Source: Bacteroidota bacterium
Lineage (GTDB): Bacteria; Bacteroidota; Bacteroidia; Bacteroidales; TTA-H9
Assembly (NCBI GenBank): GCA_003250395.1
Contig: QKGM01000033.1
Span: 1 to 64,000, forward strand
Reading direction: 5' to 3'
Length of the DNA stretch: 64,000 bases
The position numbers were made by a program, and so were the translations under genes. A model generated the notes under the pieces. The model was not told the DNA's origin and ran no database searches. It saw nothing but the letters and a program-made list of their open reading frames with translations. Positions 26,948 to 35,201 of the stretch are shown piece after piece. Each line of letters opens with the position of its first letter. Within the stretch, counting starts at the first letter, position 1.

Positions 26948-27463
26948 ATGCAACTGGAAGAATTCAAAAACCATAAGCTTTTTGCTTACTGTGGCTTATA
27001 TTGTTCATCATGTTCAGTCTATAGTTTTTCGCAGGAGGATCCTGCAAAACTTCAGGGCATTGCTAACAGGTTGAATCAGACCATAGAGGAAACTAGGTGT
27101 AATGGTTGCAGATCAGATAAAGTGAGTTTGCATTGTGCTGACTGTGTATTGAAGGATTGTGCCATTTCGAAAGGACTTGAATTTTGTTCACAATGCAGTG
27201 ATTATCCTTGTGATGAGTTAAAGTCATTTCAGTCGAAGATGCCTCATCGTGCTGAATTGTTTGAATCATTGGATTTTTTAAAGAATCATACCATTACTGA
27301 ATGGGAGGAAAAAATGATAACTGATTACACTTGTAAAGAATGTGGTGTCATTAATTCACCCTATAGTATAAACTGTAAAAATTGCAATACGATACCGGCG
27401 AGTCCGTTCACGGGAAGGAATATGGAGAAGATAAAGCTTCATTTAGGTTTGTTAAAAATATAG
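26948..27463 (+). CDS. DUF3795 cysteine-rich protein
   Basis: A 171-residue, cysteine-rich protein. The opening AYCGLYCSSCSVY, followed by CNGC, CADC, CSQC and DYPCDELKSF, is the DUF3795 pattern. A C-terminal zinc-ribbon-like part adds CKECG and CKNC. The number and pairing of cysteines suggest a zinc or iron-sulfur protein, but no function is known for the family. There is no operon partner; the nearest gene on the right is on the other strand. Confidence 0.75.
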   Translation: MQLEEFKNHKLFAYCGLYCSSCSVYSFSQEDPAKLQGIANRLNQTIEETRCNGCRSDKVSLHCADCVLKDCAISKGLEFCSQCSDYPCDELKSFQSKMPHRAELFESLDFLKNHTITEWEEKMITDYTCKECGVINSPYSINCKNCNTIPASPFTGRNMEKIKLHLGLLKI

Positions 27464-27573
27464 ATATCACTTTTGGGTTTCATACAATAAATTAGACGCT
27501 TCTTTAGTATTTTGAACTATGCTATCGGTTATTGTTGAGAAATCAAATACCTTTTGAATTGTCTGAAATAAAA

Positions 27574-27599
27574 ACCTGCCGGTCATCTGACCGGCAGGT
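27574..27599 (-). terminator. Terminator of the ammonium transporter gene
   Basis: ACCTGCCGGTCA and its exact complement, separated by TC, are followed on the minus strand by TTTTATTTC. It lies about 50 bases past the amt stop. Confidence 0.8.
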
Positions 27600-27647
27600 A
27601 GTCACGCACAACCTCCCGGCTGCGCTATGGATCACCAACAATAAAAA

Positions 27648-28883
27648 CTAGAGTGTTCCTTCGTCGTAAGCTTTTTCGCCATGCAATGCCATATCCAGTC
27701 CAAGAGTTTCATCTGATTCAGATACACGAACCGGAGTAATCAGATTGATTAGAGCCAGCATAAGGTAAGTAAAGACAAAAGCATATGCAGATGCCACAAC
27801 AACAGCTACAAACTGTTTAACTAAGAAGGTACCATTACCAAACCAAAGACCATCGGTACCAGCGCTATTTACAGCAGAAGAGGCAAACACACCCAGGAGG
27901 ATGGTTCCAATTACACCACCTATGCCGTGGACGCCCCATACATCGAGAGCATCGTCCCATTTCATTTTATTTTTAAACTGTACGGCAACATAGCATACAA
28001 GCCCGGCCACAATACCTATGATAGGCGCTGACCATAAAGGCACAAAGCCTGCACAAGGGGTGATAGTAGCCAATCCGGCAATCGACCCTGTAAGCAATCC
28101 TACAAGTTTTGGGCGCCTTTCTCTCCACCACTCAACAATAACCCATGCAATGGTTGCAAAAGAAGCGGCAACGTCAGTATTCAGGAAGGCAGTAGAAGTG
28201 ATGAAATCAACGGCAACTTCACTGCCGGCATTAAAGCCATACCATCCAAACCACAATAATCCACTTCCGATAGCTACCAGTGGAATGCTGTTAGGTACCG
28301 ACGATTTTACTCTGCGGTCACCCACGTAGAAAACAGATGCAAGTGCTGCAAAACCTGCAGTGGCATGAACAACAATACCACCTGCAAAGTCAAGTACTCC
28401 CCATTGTGCCAGTAAGCCGCCTCCCCAAATCATATGAACAAACGGGTAATAAACAAAGATCTGCCACACTGTGAGGAAAATAATGTACGACTTAAAAGTT
28501 ACGCGGTTTACGAAAGCACCGGTTATCAAAGCAGGTGTAATGATGGCAAACATCATTTGATAAGCAATAAATACTACTTCAGGAATCTTTCCATTTGAAT
28601 ACATGGTATCAGGCGCAACACCATTGAGGAAGAATTTGTCAAAGTTACCTATGATGCCACCTTCTCCGCCACTGAAGCACAGGGAATACCCGAAAGCGAT
28701 CCATAATACTGTTGTCCAGCCAAGTGATGCAAAACTCTGGATCATAATCCCCAGAATATTACGTTTGGTAGCCAGCCCTCCATAGAAGAAAGCCAATCCT
28801 GGTGTCATAAGCATTACCAGGCTACAGGCTAATAGCATGAAACCAGTTGAACCGGTGTCAATTGTTGAGATTTCTAATAACAT
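27648..28883 (-). CDS. amt: Ammonium transporter Amt
   Basis: An 11-helix inner-membrane channel for ammonium uptake, 411 residues. The family signature DFAGGIVVHATAGFAALASVF is intact, and further pore histidines lie in VWGVHGIGGVIGT. The N-terminal segment GFMLLACSLVMLMTPGLAFFYGG is typical. A GlnK-type PII gene usually follows amt, but none is present here: the gene ends at a strong terminator. It is 61 bases behind an outer-membrane protein gene, so the two probably form an operon. Confidence 0.93.
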   Translation of the reverse strand: MLLEISTIDTGSTGFMLLACSLVMLMTPGLAFFYGGLATKRNILGIMIQSFASLGWTTVLWIAFGYSLCFSGGEGGIIGNFDKFFLNGVAPDTMYSNGKIPEVVFIAYQMMFAIITPALITGAFVNRVTFKSYIIFLTVWQIFVYYPFVHMIWGGGLLAQWGVLDFAGGIVVHATAGFAALASVFYVGDRRVKSSVPNSIPLVAIGSGLLWFGWYGFNAGSEVAVDFITSTAFLNTDVAASFATIAWVIVEWWRERRPKLVGLLTGSIAGLATITPCAGFVPLWSAPIIGIVAGLVCYVAVQFKNKMKWDDALDVWGVHGIGGVIGTILLGVFASSAVNSAGTDGLWFGNGTFLVKQFVAVVVASAYAFVFTYLMLALINLITPVRVSESDETLGLDMALHGEKAYDEGTL

Positions 28884-28944
28884 ATTGGTCTTGATTTAAG
28901 TATAATATTGATAAAGCTCGATAATTTCTGAACTACTATTGATT

Positions 28945-29670
28945 TTACAGGGTAATTCCAAGTACAAAATGGATGTTGGATGCCTGAGGATTAGCAATAA
29001 CAGACGCTTTCAGCGGTAGGGTGAAGCTATCTGTCAGTTTTATTTCCCGGTAGGCTGTTATTCCAACATTTACAACTCCTGCTGAAGAGCCATACAGGCC
29101 TTCGGTGGCAGTACCTCCAACGAAGATGTCGAAATTGTTTTCAGCAAGTTTTCCGGAATAGGTGAGTTCAAAATAGGAGGAATACTTTTGATTGCCTTCG
29201 TCGTTCAGATCGCCGGCACCATACACGAATACACCTGCTAAAAATGAAAAAGGCATGATTTCAGGATTTTTGTATTGAGCCGCTCCTTCAATCAAATGAC
29301 CTGTTGTCTCTTTCTCCCAGTTAAAATATTTCTGGCTTTTGGCCACTGGAACAGCATCACCCGGGAAAAAATAATCGGTGGCAATGATAGATATACCGCT
29401 AAAAGTGTACTTTGCGTAGAGGTCAACTTCTGAATAGGTTCCCAAAGTTGAGATGGCACCCCAGTAACCCAGTTCGAAACCTGCTCCGCTTATTGAAAGC
29501 GTTGGTTGAATTGATGGTGAAGAACCATAATCAAGACCGCGCCAGATGTAACGGCTCATGATATCAGCACCAGCGTTAAATTTGAAGGTACTCTCCTGTT
29601 GAGCTGAGATTTGCGTGTTCAACATTAAAAAGGCTGCAAAAAATGCAACTAAATGAAAGGTGTGTTTCAT
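28945..29670 (-). CDS. Outer-membrane beta-barrel protein, TorF/Gcw_chp-like
   Basis: A 241-residue exported protein with signal peptide MKHTFHLVAFFAAFLMLNTQISAQ; I start there rather than 12 codons earlier. The mature part, with alternating aromatic and polar residues, DIMSRYIWRGLDYG near the start and VGITAYREIKL near the end, fits the TorF putative porin family. It probably forms an outer-membrane channel. Being upstream of amt in one operon, it may pass ammonium or another nitrogen source, but that is inference. Confidence 0.75.
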   Translation of the reverse strand: MKHTFHLVAFFAAFLMLNTQISAQQESTFKFNAGADIMSRYIWRGLDYGSSPSIQPTLSISGAGFELGYWGAISTLGTYSEVDLYAKYTFSGISIIATDYFFPGDAVPVAKSQKYFNWEKETTGHLIEGAAQYKNPEIMPFSFLAGVFVYGAGDLNDEGNQKYSSYFELTYSGKLAENNFDIFVGGTATEGLYGSSAGVVNVGITAYREIKLTDSFTLPLKASVIANPQASNIHFVLGITL

Positions 29671-29883
29671 AACAGACTGTATTTTATTTATTGGTGAATA
29701 TGGCAAAAATACAGTAGACCAGATACGTATGAAATACGCAGATGGCCTTAATTTTGAATAGGTATTATGGAAATGGTGAATAGGTATATTACCTATTTTT
29801 TGTCGGGAATGACAAATAAAAGCTTCCTGTGGTCAGGTTTGTTGTAACAGATTGGAGATTATATCCCAGGGGTGGGAAACAGT

Positions 29884-30537
29884 TCAAAGTTTTACAAAGC
29901 CATTTCTTACAGCATATAATATTAGCTCAGCACTGCTCTTCAGCGATAGTTTCTGCATTATATGGTTTTTATGACAATCCACAGTACGATGGCTGATGAA
30001 TAGCTTTGCTGCAATCTCTTTGTTAGTCAATCCGGAAGCCGAAAGAGTGAGTACCTCCTTTTCACGTGAGGTAAGAGATGCAAGTTCAGCATCATCCTTC
30101 CGTTGTTGTAAAAGCCCCTGCATTACTGTTTCCGAAACCGAACGACTGAAATAATCGCCGCCATTGCTTAATGCGCGGATGGCTTCAGTAAGCTCAGATT
30201 TGGAAACATCTTTTGGTAAATATCCCTTAGCGCCAGCCTGTATTGCATTCATGATGTATTCAGGGGCGGTGTGCATTGAGAGGATAAGTACAGACGTACA
30301 AGGGAAAGCACCCAGGATGCTACGTGTGGCTTCAATTCCCGAAATCCCGGGCATTGAAATGTCGATAATTGTGACCAAGGGAACCTGAACCATGAGTAAT
30401 TCCATCAACTGGCTCGCATTGGCAGCTTCACCGATTATCTCGATGTCAGGCTCAGCGGATAAAAGTGATTTTAGCCCGTTTCGAAAAATCAGGTGGTCAT
30501 CAGCAATTGCTACAGTTATTTTTTCTATACTATTCAT
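29884..30537 (-). CDS. NarL/LuxR-type response regulator
   Basis: A 217-residue response regulator. The receiver (residues about 5-125) has the acidic pair in ADDHLIFRNG and the phosphorylated Asp in IIDISMPGISG. The C-terminal HTH is LTSREKEVLTLSASGLTNKEIA. It overlaps the histidine kinase gene by 8 bases and so is its cognate partner. The pair lies directly upstream of the porin-amt operon, a likely but unproven target. Confidence 0.92.
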   Translation of the reverse strand: MNSIEKITVAIADDHLIFRNGLKSLLSAEPDIEIIGEAANASQLMELLMVQVPLVTIIDISMPGISGIEATRSILGAFPCTSVLILSMHTAPEYIMNAIQAGAKGYLPKDVSKSELTEAIRALSNGGDYFSRSVSETVMQGLLQQRKDDAELASLTSREKEVLTLSASGLTNKEIAAKLFISHRTVDCHKNHIMQKLSLKSSAELILYAVRNGFVKL

Positions 30538-32143
30538 GGCTTAAAAATAATTTGACAGTCAGAGTTGTTCCATTGGAAGGGGCAGTTATTATTTCGAAAT
30601 CGCCTCCAAGGATTTGCATACGATCACGTATGTTGGTTAGCCCGTTTGAGCCTGAAGGCAGATGCGTTTGATTAAATCCGCGACCGTTATCCTGAATGGT
30701 CATCGTAAGCAGGTTATCGTTTACCCCTAACCGGAGCAATGCATGACTTGCCTTTGCATGTTTAAGAATGTTTTGTAAGGCTTCCTGCGCGATCCTGTAT
30801 AAATAGGTAGCGACATTATCAGGCAGTGGAGGTGGATTTAAGTGGGTTTCGATAGACATATCTCCTGTCAGGGCAGCATCACGGCAAAGATTTCTGAGTG
30901 CTTCTGCCAATCCCAGCTCGGTAAGGGCAGGAGGACGAATGTTATTAATAATGGCTCTCACTTCGCCTACAGCATCTTTAACAATTCCCGATGCTGGAAG
31001 TGTAAACTGGTGCACTTCATCTGGTTGGCACTCTTTTGTGCGGTCGAGCAACATATTTACTGCCAACAGTGTCTGTCCCAAACTATCATGTATCTCGCGT
31101 GCCAGCCTTTTCCTTTCCATCTCCTGTCCATCTATCATGGCCTGCATTCTGTTCAGTCGCTCCAGATTTAACTGTCGTGACTGAATAAGTAATTCATGCG
31201 CCATCTGGTTAAAACTCTCGGTGAGGGCTCCTGTTTCATCTCCGGATTTGTTTTCAATAACCTGTGCATAATCGCCTTCAGCAATCTTTTCTGCCGCGTC
31301 TCTAAGCCTGATAAGTGGCCTGGTAATTTTTCGGGCAGCAATCCATACCGCCATAAAGATAGCGAGCATGGCAAAGATACCCAGTAACAGGATGTTTCGG
31401 CCAAGGGCTACAACAGGCATAAGCGCCTCCTGGCTATCGATCTCTGCAACTATAGCCCATCTGAGATGGTTAAATACAAATGGAGCATAAGACCCCAGAA
31501 TTTCTATTCCTCGGTAATCGGTATACACGCCGGTTGAAGTAATTCCCTGCATAGCATCGGAAATCCCCTTGGTAGTTACCAGAGTCTGGAGGATTGAATG
31601 TTGCTGGAATCGTGATGTCGTGCGCATTAGCGTATCAGAACCGGTAAGGTATGCTTCGCCGGTTTTCCCCAGTCCACTGTATGGATTTTTATTAACCATA
31701 AGTTGGTTAAGCCCGTTTTTATCGACAGCAAACTGCATTATCTCCTTGCCCGGTTTAATTACCAATACATATAAAGGAGCTTTTTTTTCAACGGGTAGAA
31801 CCGGTTTTTCCCAAAGCAGGATAGTATCATTTCCGGTATCAAAAAATGGAAGATTTTGACCATCCCATTTATTGATAAGAAGTTCGTTGACACCTTCAGG
31901 TGGTGGCCCGATTTTCTCACTCTTTGAAAACCTTTCCACTTCATTGATCAGATTATGAAGATAATGTTCGAGAGATTGCTGTTTTTCAACCCTCACGGCT
32001 ATCAGTTGCTGAAATGTTCGCTCCATGATGGCATCACGTGCACTGATCCAGACATAGCTTCCAAACCAGATCATGGCAGGCATCGCCAGTATCAGTGTGT
32101 AAACCACCATTTTTTCCGTCAGGTTGATTTTTCTTATCGTCAT
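30530..32143 (-). CDS. Membrane sensor histidine kinase, HisKA_3 type
   Basis: A 537-residue kinase. One N-terminal helix (about 12-30) and another near residue 250 flank a periplasmic sensor of about 210 residues that looks like a PDC/Cache domain. HAMP follows (RKITRPLIRLRDAAEKIAEG), then a HisKA_3 dimerisation helix with the phospho-acceptor His in LAREIHDSLGQT, and an ATPase domain with DNGRGFN and NGLTNIRDRM. This is the NarX/DesK-like class that pairs with NarL-type regulators such as its neighbour. The signal is unknown. Confidence 0.9.
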   Translation of the reverse strand: MTIRKINLTEKMVVYTLILAMPAMIWFGSYVWISARDAIMERTFQQLIAVRVEKQQSLEHYLHNLINEVERFSKSEKIGPPPEGVNELLINKWDGQNLPFFDTGNDTILLWEKPVLPVEKKAPLYVLVIKPGKEIMQFAVDKNGLNQLMVNKNPYSGLGKTGEAYLTGSDTLMRTTSRFQQHSILQTLVTTKGISDAMQGITSTGVYTDYRGIEILGSYAPFVFNHLRWAIVAEIDSQEALMPVVALGRNILLLGIFAMLAIFMAVWIAARKITRPLIRLRDAAEKIAEGDYAQVIENKSGDETGALTESFNQMAHELLIQSRQLNLERLNRMQAMIDGQEMERKRLAREIHDSLGQTLLAVNMLLDRTKECQPDEVHQFTLPASGIVKDAVGEVRAIINNIRPPALTELGLAEALRNLCRDAALTGDMSIETHLNPPPLPDNVATYLYRIAQEALQNILKHAKASHALLRLGVNDNLLTMTIQDNGRGFNQTHLPSGSNGLTNIRDRMQILGGDFEIITAPSNGTTLTVKLFLSHE

Positions 32144-32287
32144 AACTCCATCTTGGAATTGGCAAATGTAGCTGTTATTCTATTTCTTGGGAACAGGAAT
32201 TGGCCGGAACTATCTTCATTTTTCCCTATTTTCTCTGTATATATTGATTTTCAACGGTGCGCATAAGATATAGCAAACCCTTCTCGA

Positions 32288-32377
32288 GGTATAGAAATAT
32301 AGAAGAGGATGAAGCGGTATAGAAGGAGCTAAATGCCGGAATTTAATATATGATGACAATATAATAAGGTATAGAAA
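32288..32377. repeat. Scattered GGTATAGAA boxes
   Basis: TATAGAA occurs at 32290, 32298, 32318 and 32370. Three of the four are preceded by GG, giving GGTATAGAA. Spacing is irregular, so this is a weak cluster of direct repeats. Confidence 0.35.
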
Positions 32378-32514
32378 TTACCCTGATCTGATCGCCTTCT
32401 TATTTTTATCCTGTATTGCTTTTGCGAAGTTCCTGATTGTTTGTTGTCCCGGTTATCGTTCAACGATCTTTTCATCTGTGTTATTACAATATTATATCTG
32501 ATCCTTGGCAGCTT

Positions 32515-32601
32515 CGGATTTGTTTCGATTTGGATTCGTAAAATCACGAATCTGGAACGAAGCTACTTCGAAGCCACTTCGAAGCGAGAACGAACCGACA
32601 A
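32515..32601. repeat. 11-bp CG-phased array
   Basis: CG dinucleotides occur at 32515, 32526, 32537, 32547, 32558, 32569, 32580 and 32591, that is every 11 bases with one 10-base step. The best units are CGAAGCTACTT, CGAAGCCACTT, CGAAGCGAGAA and CGAACCGACAA. The period and CG phasing match the array at 11310 although the unit sequence differs. Confidence 0.75.
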
Positions 32602-32935
32602 TATGTTTGGTTACTAATTATCAGTATTTTAAATAAATTGTGGCTTGTGGTAGAATATTGTGGTTTTTTTGCTGTTTTTGACTCCATTCCGATTGATAAT
32701 TGTTGCACTATAAGTCATGCAATACGGCTGTTCTCTGAAAAGATATAAAAAACACGCTCAGATGTCAGTCATTCAATACAGGTATTCATGCCACAACATT
32801 ATTGTATAATTAGGTGACAGGAGGTATTTCCGGCAATGATGGAAAAATATCTCAATAATGTGGCAGGGATTATCAGGAAGCAGATGAATCCGGATAAAAA
32901 AGACTGGGAGAGCTGTTGGCAGACAGAATTGATAT

Positions 32936-32975
32936 AAAAAATCAGCCCGTACATTTTATGTAACGGGCTGATTTT
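32936..32975 (-). terminator. Terminator of tRNA-Thr
   Basis: A stem of about 13 bp, AAAATCAGCCCGT with its complement, ends in a T-run on the minus strand just past the tRNA. Confidence 0.8.
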
Positions 32976-32980
32976 CATTG

Positions 32981-33053
32981 AGCCGATGAAGGGACTTGAA
33001 CCCCCGACCAGCTGATTACAAATCAGCTGCTCTACCAACTGAGCTACATCGGC
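32981..33053 (-). tRNA. tRNA-Thr (TGT)
   Basis: A 73-base cloverleaf on the minus strand. The acceptor is GCCGATG paired with CATCGGC, and the anticodon arm is GCTGA-TTTGTAA-TCAGC with anticodon TGT reading ACA. The T-arm contains GTTCAAGTC. CCA is not encoded. Confidence 0.95.
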
Positions 33054-33075
33054 AGGGTTTTGCTAAAACCGGTGG

Positions 33076-33083
33076 CAAAAGTA
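33076..33083 (-). promoter_or_regulatory. -7 element of tRNA-Thr promoter
   Basis: TACTTTTG on the minus strand, 22 bases ahead of the mature 5' end. Confidence 0.5.
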
Positions 33084-33183
33084 TAAAATTCGTTTGAATC
33101 TGGCAAACAGTTTTATTATATTTATTTATATTCGATCTATTAGAGGCATCTCGGCCGGGAGTGGGGGCAATTACCTTTTTTCA

Positions 33184-33191
33184 TACCTTTG
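33184..33191 (+). promoter_or_regulatory. -7 element of etfBA-acyl-CoA dehydrogenase operon
   Basis: TACCTTTG, an exact TAnnTTTG match 43 bases before the chosen etfB start. It lies inside the longer ORF-track frame and so argues against that start. Confidence 0.6.
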
Positions 33192-33234
33192 CGCCTTAAA
33201 TATTGTACCTGAAAAGAACAAACTCATTAACTGT

Positions 33235-34107
33235 ATGCCTTTCAGAATAATAGTTCTTGCCAAACAAGTACCCGATACGCGCAATGTGGGCAAAGATGCC
33301 ATGAAAGCCGACGGGACTGTCAACAGGGCCGCATTGCCTGCCATTTTTAATCCCGAAGATTTACATGCACTTGAACTGGCCCTTAGAATAAAGGATCAGA
33401 TTAAAGATGCAGAAATTGTAATTGTAAGTATGGGTCCAGGCAGGGCTGCCGAAATCATTCGTGAAGCTATGTACCGGGGTGCCGATCGCGGTGTTCTGGT
33501 AACTGACCGAAAATTTGCCGGAAGCGATACACTTGCAACAAGTTATGCCCTGTCGCTGGCTGTGAAGAAGCTGGCTCCCTTTAATGTGCTTATTGCCGGC
33601 CGTCAGGCAATTGATGGTGATACTGCGCAGGTAGGACCCCAAACTGCCGAAAAGTTGAACATTCCTCAGATTACTTATGCCGAAGAGCTGGTTGAAGTAA
33701 ATTCGAAACAAATTATTATCAAGCGCAGACTTGAGCGCGGTATTGAAGTGGTGAAAGCACCAATGCCGGTTGCTATTACTGTTCATAGTTCTGCTCCCGT
33801 ATGCCGTCCCCGTAATGCAATGCTGGTAATGAAATTCAAACATGCCCGTACTATTACGGAATTACAGGAAGAAACCAAAGATTACACCGAACTCAGGCTC
33901 GATCGCCCATATTTAAATATTGAGGAATGGTCGGTTGAAGACATCCAGGCTGAGACAGAGAAACTGGGACTGTCAGGATCGCCAACCAAGGTGAAGAAGA
34001 TTGAAAACGTGGTGCTTCAGCGTAAAGAATCGAAAGCATATACAGCCGACGATAAAGATATTGATCTTTTGATGCAGGAACTTATGGCATCGCATGTGAT
34101 TGGCTAA
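33235..34107 (+). CDS. etfB: Electron transfer flavoprotein subunit beta
   Basis: The 290-residue beta subunit of ETF, which binds AMP or FAD and docks with acyl-CoA dehydrogenases. The opening FRIIVLAKQVPDT and the motifs NPEDLHALELALRIKD and GRQAIDGDTAQVGPQTAE are typical. I start at MPFRIIV; the upstream 47 codons of the ORF-track call contain a promoter motif and resemble no ETF. Followed by etfA after 33 bases and an acyl-CoA dehydrogenase gene, forming one operon. Confidence 0.93.
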   Translation: MPFRIIVLAKQVPDTRNVGKDAMKADGTVNRAALPAIFNPEDLHALELALRIKDQIKDAEIVIVSMGPGRAAEIIREAMYRGADRGVLVTDRKFAGSDTLATSYALSLAVKKLAPFNVLIAGRQAIDGDTAQVGPQTAEKLNIPQITYAEELVEVNSKQIIIKRRLERGIEVVKAPMPVAITVHSSAPVCRPRNAMLVMKFKHARTITELQEETKDYTELRLDRPYLNIEEWSVEDIQAETEKLGLSGSPTKVKKIENVVLQRKESKAYTADDKDIDLLMQELMASHVIG

Positions 34108-34140
34108 TCTTCCTATAAACATTTTAAAACCAGAAAGATT

Positions 34141-35163
34141 GTGAACAACGTCATAGTATATTGTGAGATCACCGAAGAGGGCCATGTTGCCGAGGTGAGT
34201 CAGGAACTTCTTTCCAAGGGAAGGAAATTAGCTAACGATTTGGGCATTAAGCTCGAGGCCGTTACTATTGGCCATAGACTCGAGAATATTGAGAAAGAAA
34301 TTCTCCCTTATGGTACAGACATAATACATATTGCCGATGACAAAAGGTTGTTTCCTTTTACCACGCTTCCTCATGCAGCAATATTGTTGAAACTTTTTGA
34401 AGAGATAAAACCTGAAATTGCATTATTCGGAGCAACATCCATAGGCCGTGATCTGGCTCCACGGGTTGCTTCTGCGATGCGATGCGGATTGACAGCCGAT
34501 TGTACAAGTCTCGAAATTGGTGACCATACAGAGGCAAAGACTAATACCACGTATAAGAATCTGCTTTATCAGATCCGCCCGGCATTTGGAGGGAATATAA
34601 TTGCAACGATAATCAATCCTGATACCCGGCCTCAGATGGCTACTGTTCGCGAAGGTGTTATGAAGAAAGAACTCTGGCCTGTGGTAGCCGTTCCTGAAAT
34701 TAACAGGCTTGATGTTTCAAAATATGTAAATGACGAACAGTTTGTTATCAGGATTATTGAAAGGCATATTGAGTCGCAAAAAATCAATATCAAGAATGCT
34801 CAGGTGATAGTTGCCGGCGGTTATGGAGTTGGCTCCAAAGAGAACTTCGACTTGTTGTTTGACCTGGCTGATGTGTTGGGGGCGCAGGTTGGAGCTTCCC
34901 GGGCAGCAGTTGATGCAGGCTATGTTGAACATGAGCGACAAATAGGGCAAACCGGCGTTACAGTACGTCCAAAACTCTACATTGCGTGTGGTATCAGTGG
35001 CGCTGTACAGCACCGTGCAGGGATGGATCAGGCTTCGATGATTATATCGATCAATACTGATCCCAACGCTCCGATCAATCAGATTGCCGATTATACTATA
35101 CTTGGCCAGGTACATGAAGTGGTACCAAGAATGATAAAATATTACAGGCAAAACAGTAAGTAA
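34141..35163 (+). CDS. etfA: Electron transfer flavoprotein subunit alpha
   Basis: The 340-residue FAD-binding alpha subunit that pairs with EtfB. The C-terminal flavin domain is clear: GASRAAVDAGYVEHERQIGQ, VRPKLYIACGISGAVQHRAG and SINTDPNAPI. The start codon is GTG. The ETF accepts electrons from the dehydrogenase encoded next and passes them to a quinone oxidoreductase, or takes part in electron bifurcation; the sequence does not decide between these. Confidence 0.94.
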   Translation: MNNVIVYCEITEEGHVAEVSQELLSKGRKLANDLGIKLEAVTIGHRLENIEKEILPYGTDIIHIADDKRLFPFTTLPHAAILLKLFEEIKPEIALFGATSIGRDLAPRVASAMRCGLTADCTSLEIGDHTEAKTNTTYKNLLYQIRPAFGGNIIATIINPDTRPQMATVREGVMKKELWPVVAVPEINRLDVSKYVNDEQFVIRIIERHIESQKINIKNAQVIVAGGYGVGSKENFDLLFDLADVLGAQVGASRAAVDAGYVEHERQIGQTGVTVRPKLYIACGISGAVQHRAGMDQASMIISINTDPNAPINQIADYTILGQVHEVVPRMIKYYRQNSK

Positions 35164-35201
35164 CGGGTGGACTGACGTTATTATCAAAAAATCGAAGAAA
35201 A

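Larger units (their letters stand above)
32144..32935. other. Gene-free region of about 790 bases with repeats
   Basis: No supported gene. It holds the scattered TATAGAA boxes (32290-32376) and the CG-phased 11-bp array (32515-32601). The right part up to the tRNA terminator shows nothing recognisable. Confidence 0.55.

Noticed and set aside
33094-33234. N-terminal 47 codons of the ORF-track etfB call.
   Set aside because: They contain the TACCTTTG promoter motif and resemble no ETF sequence; the start was moved to 33235.
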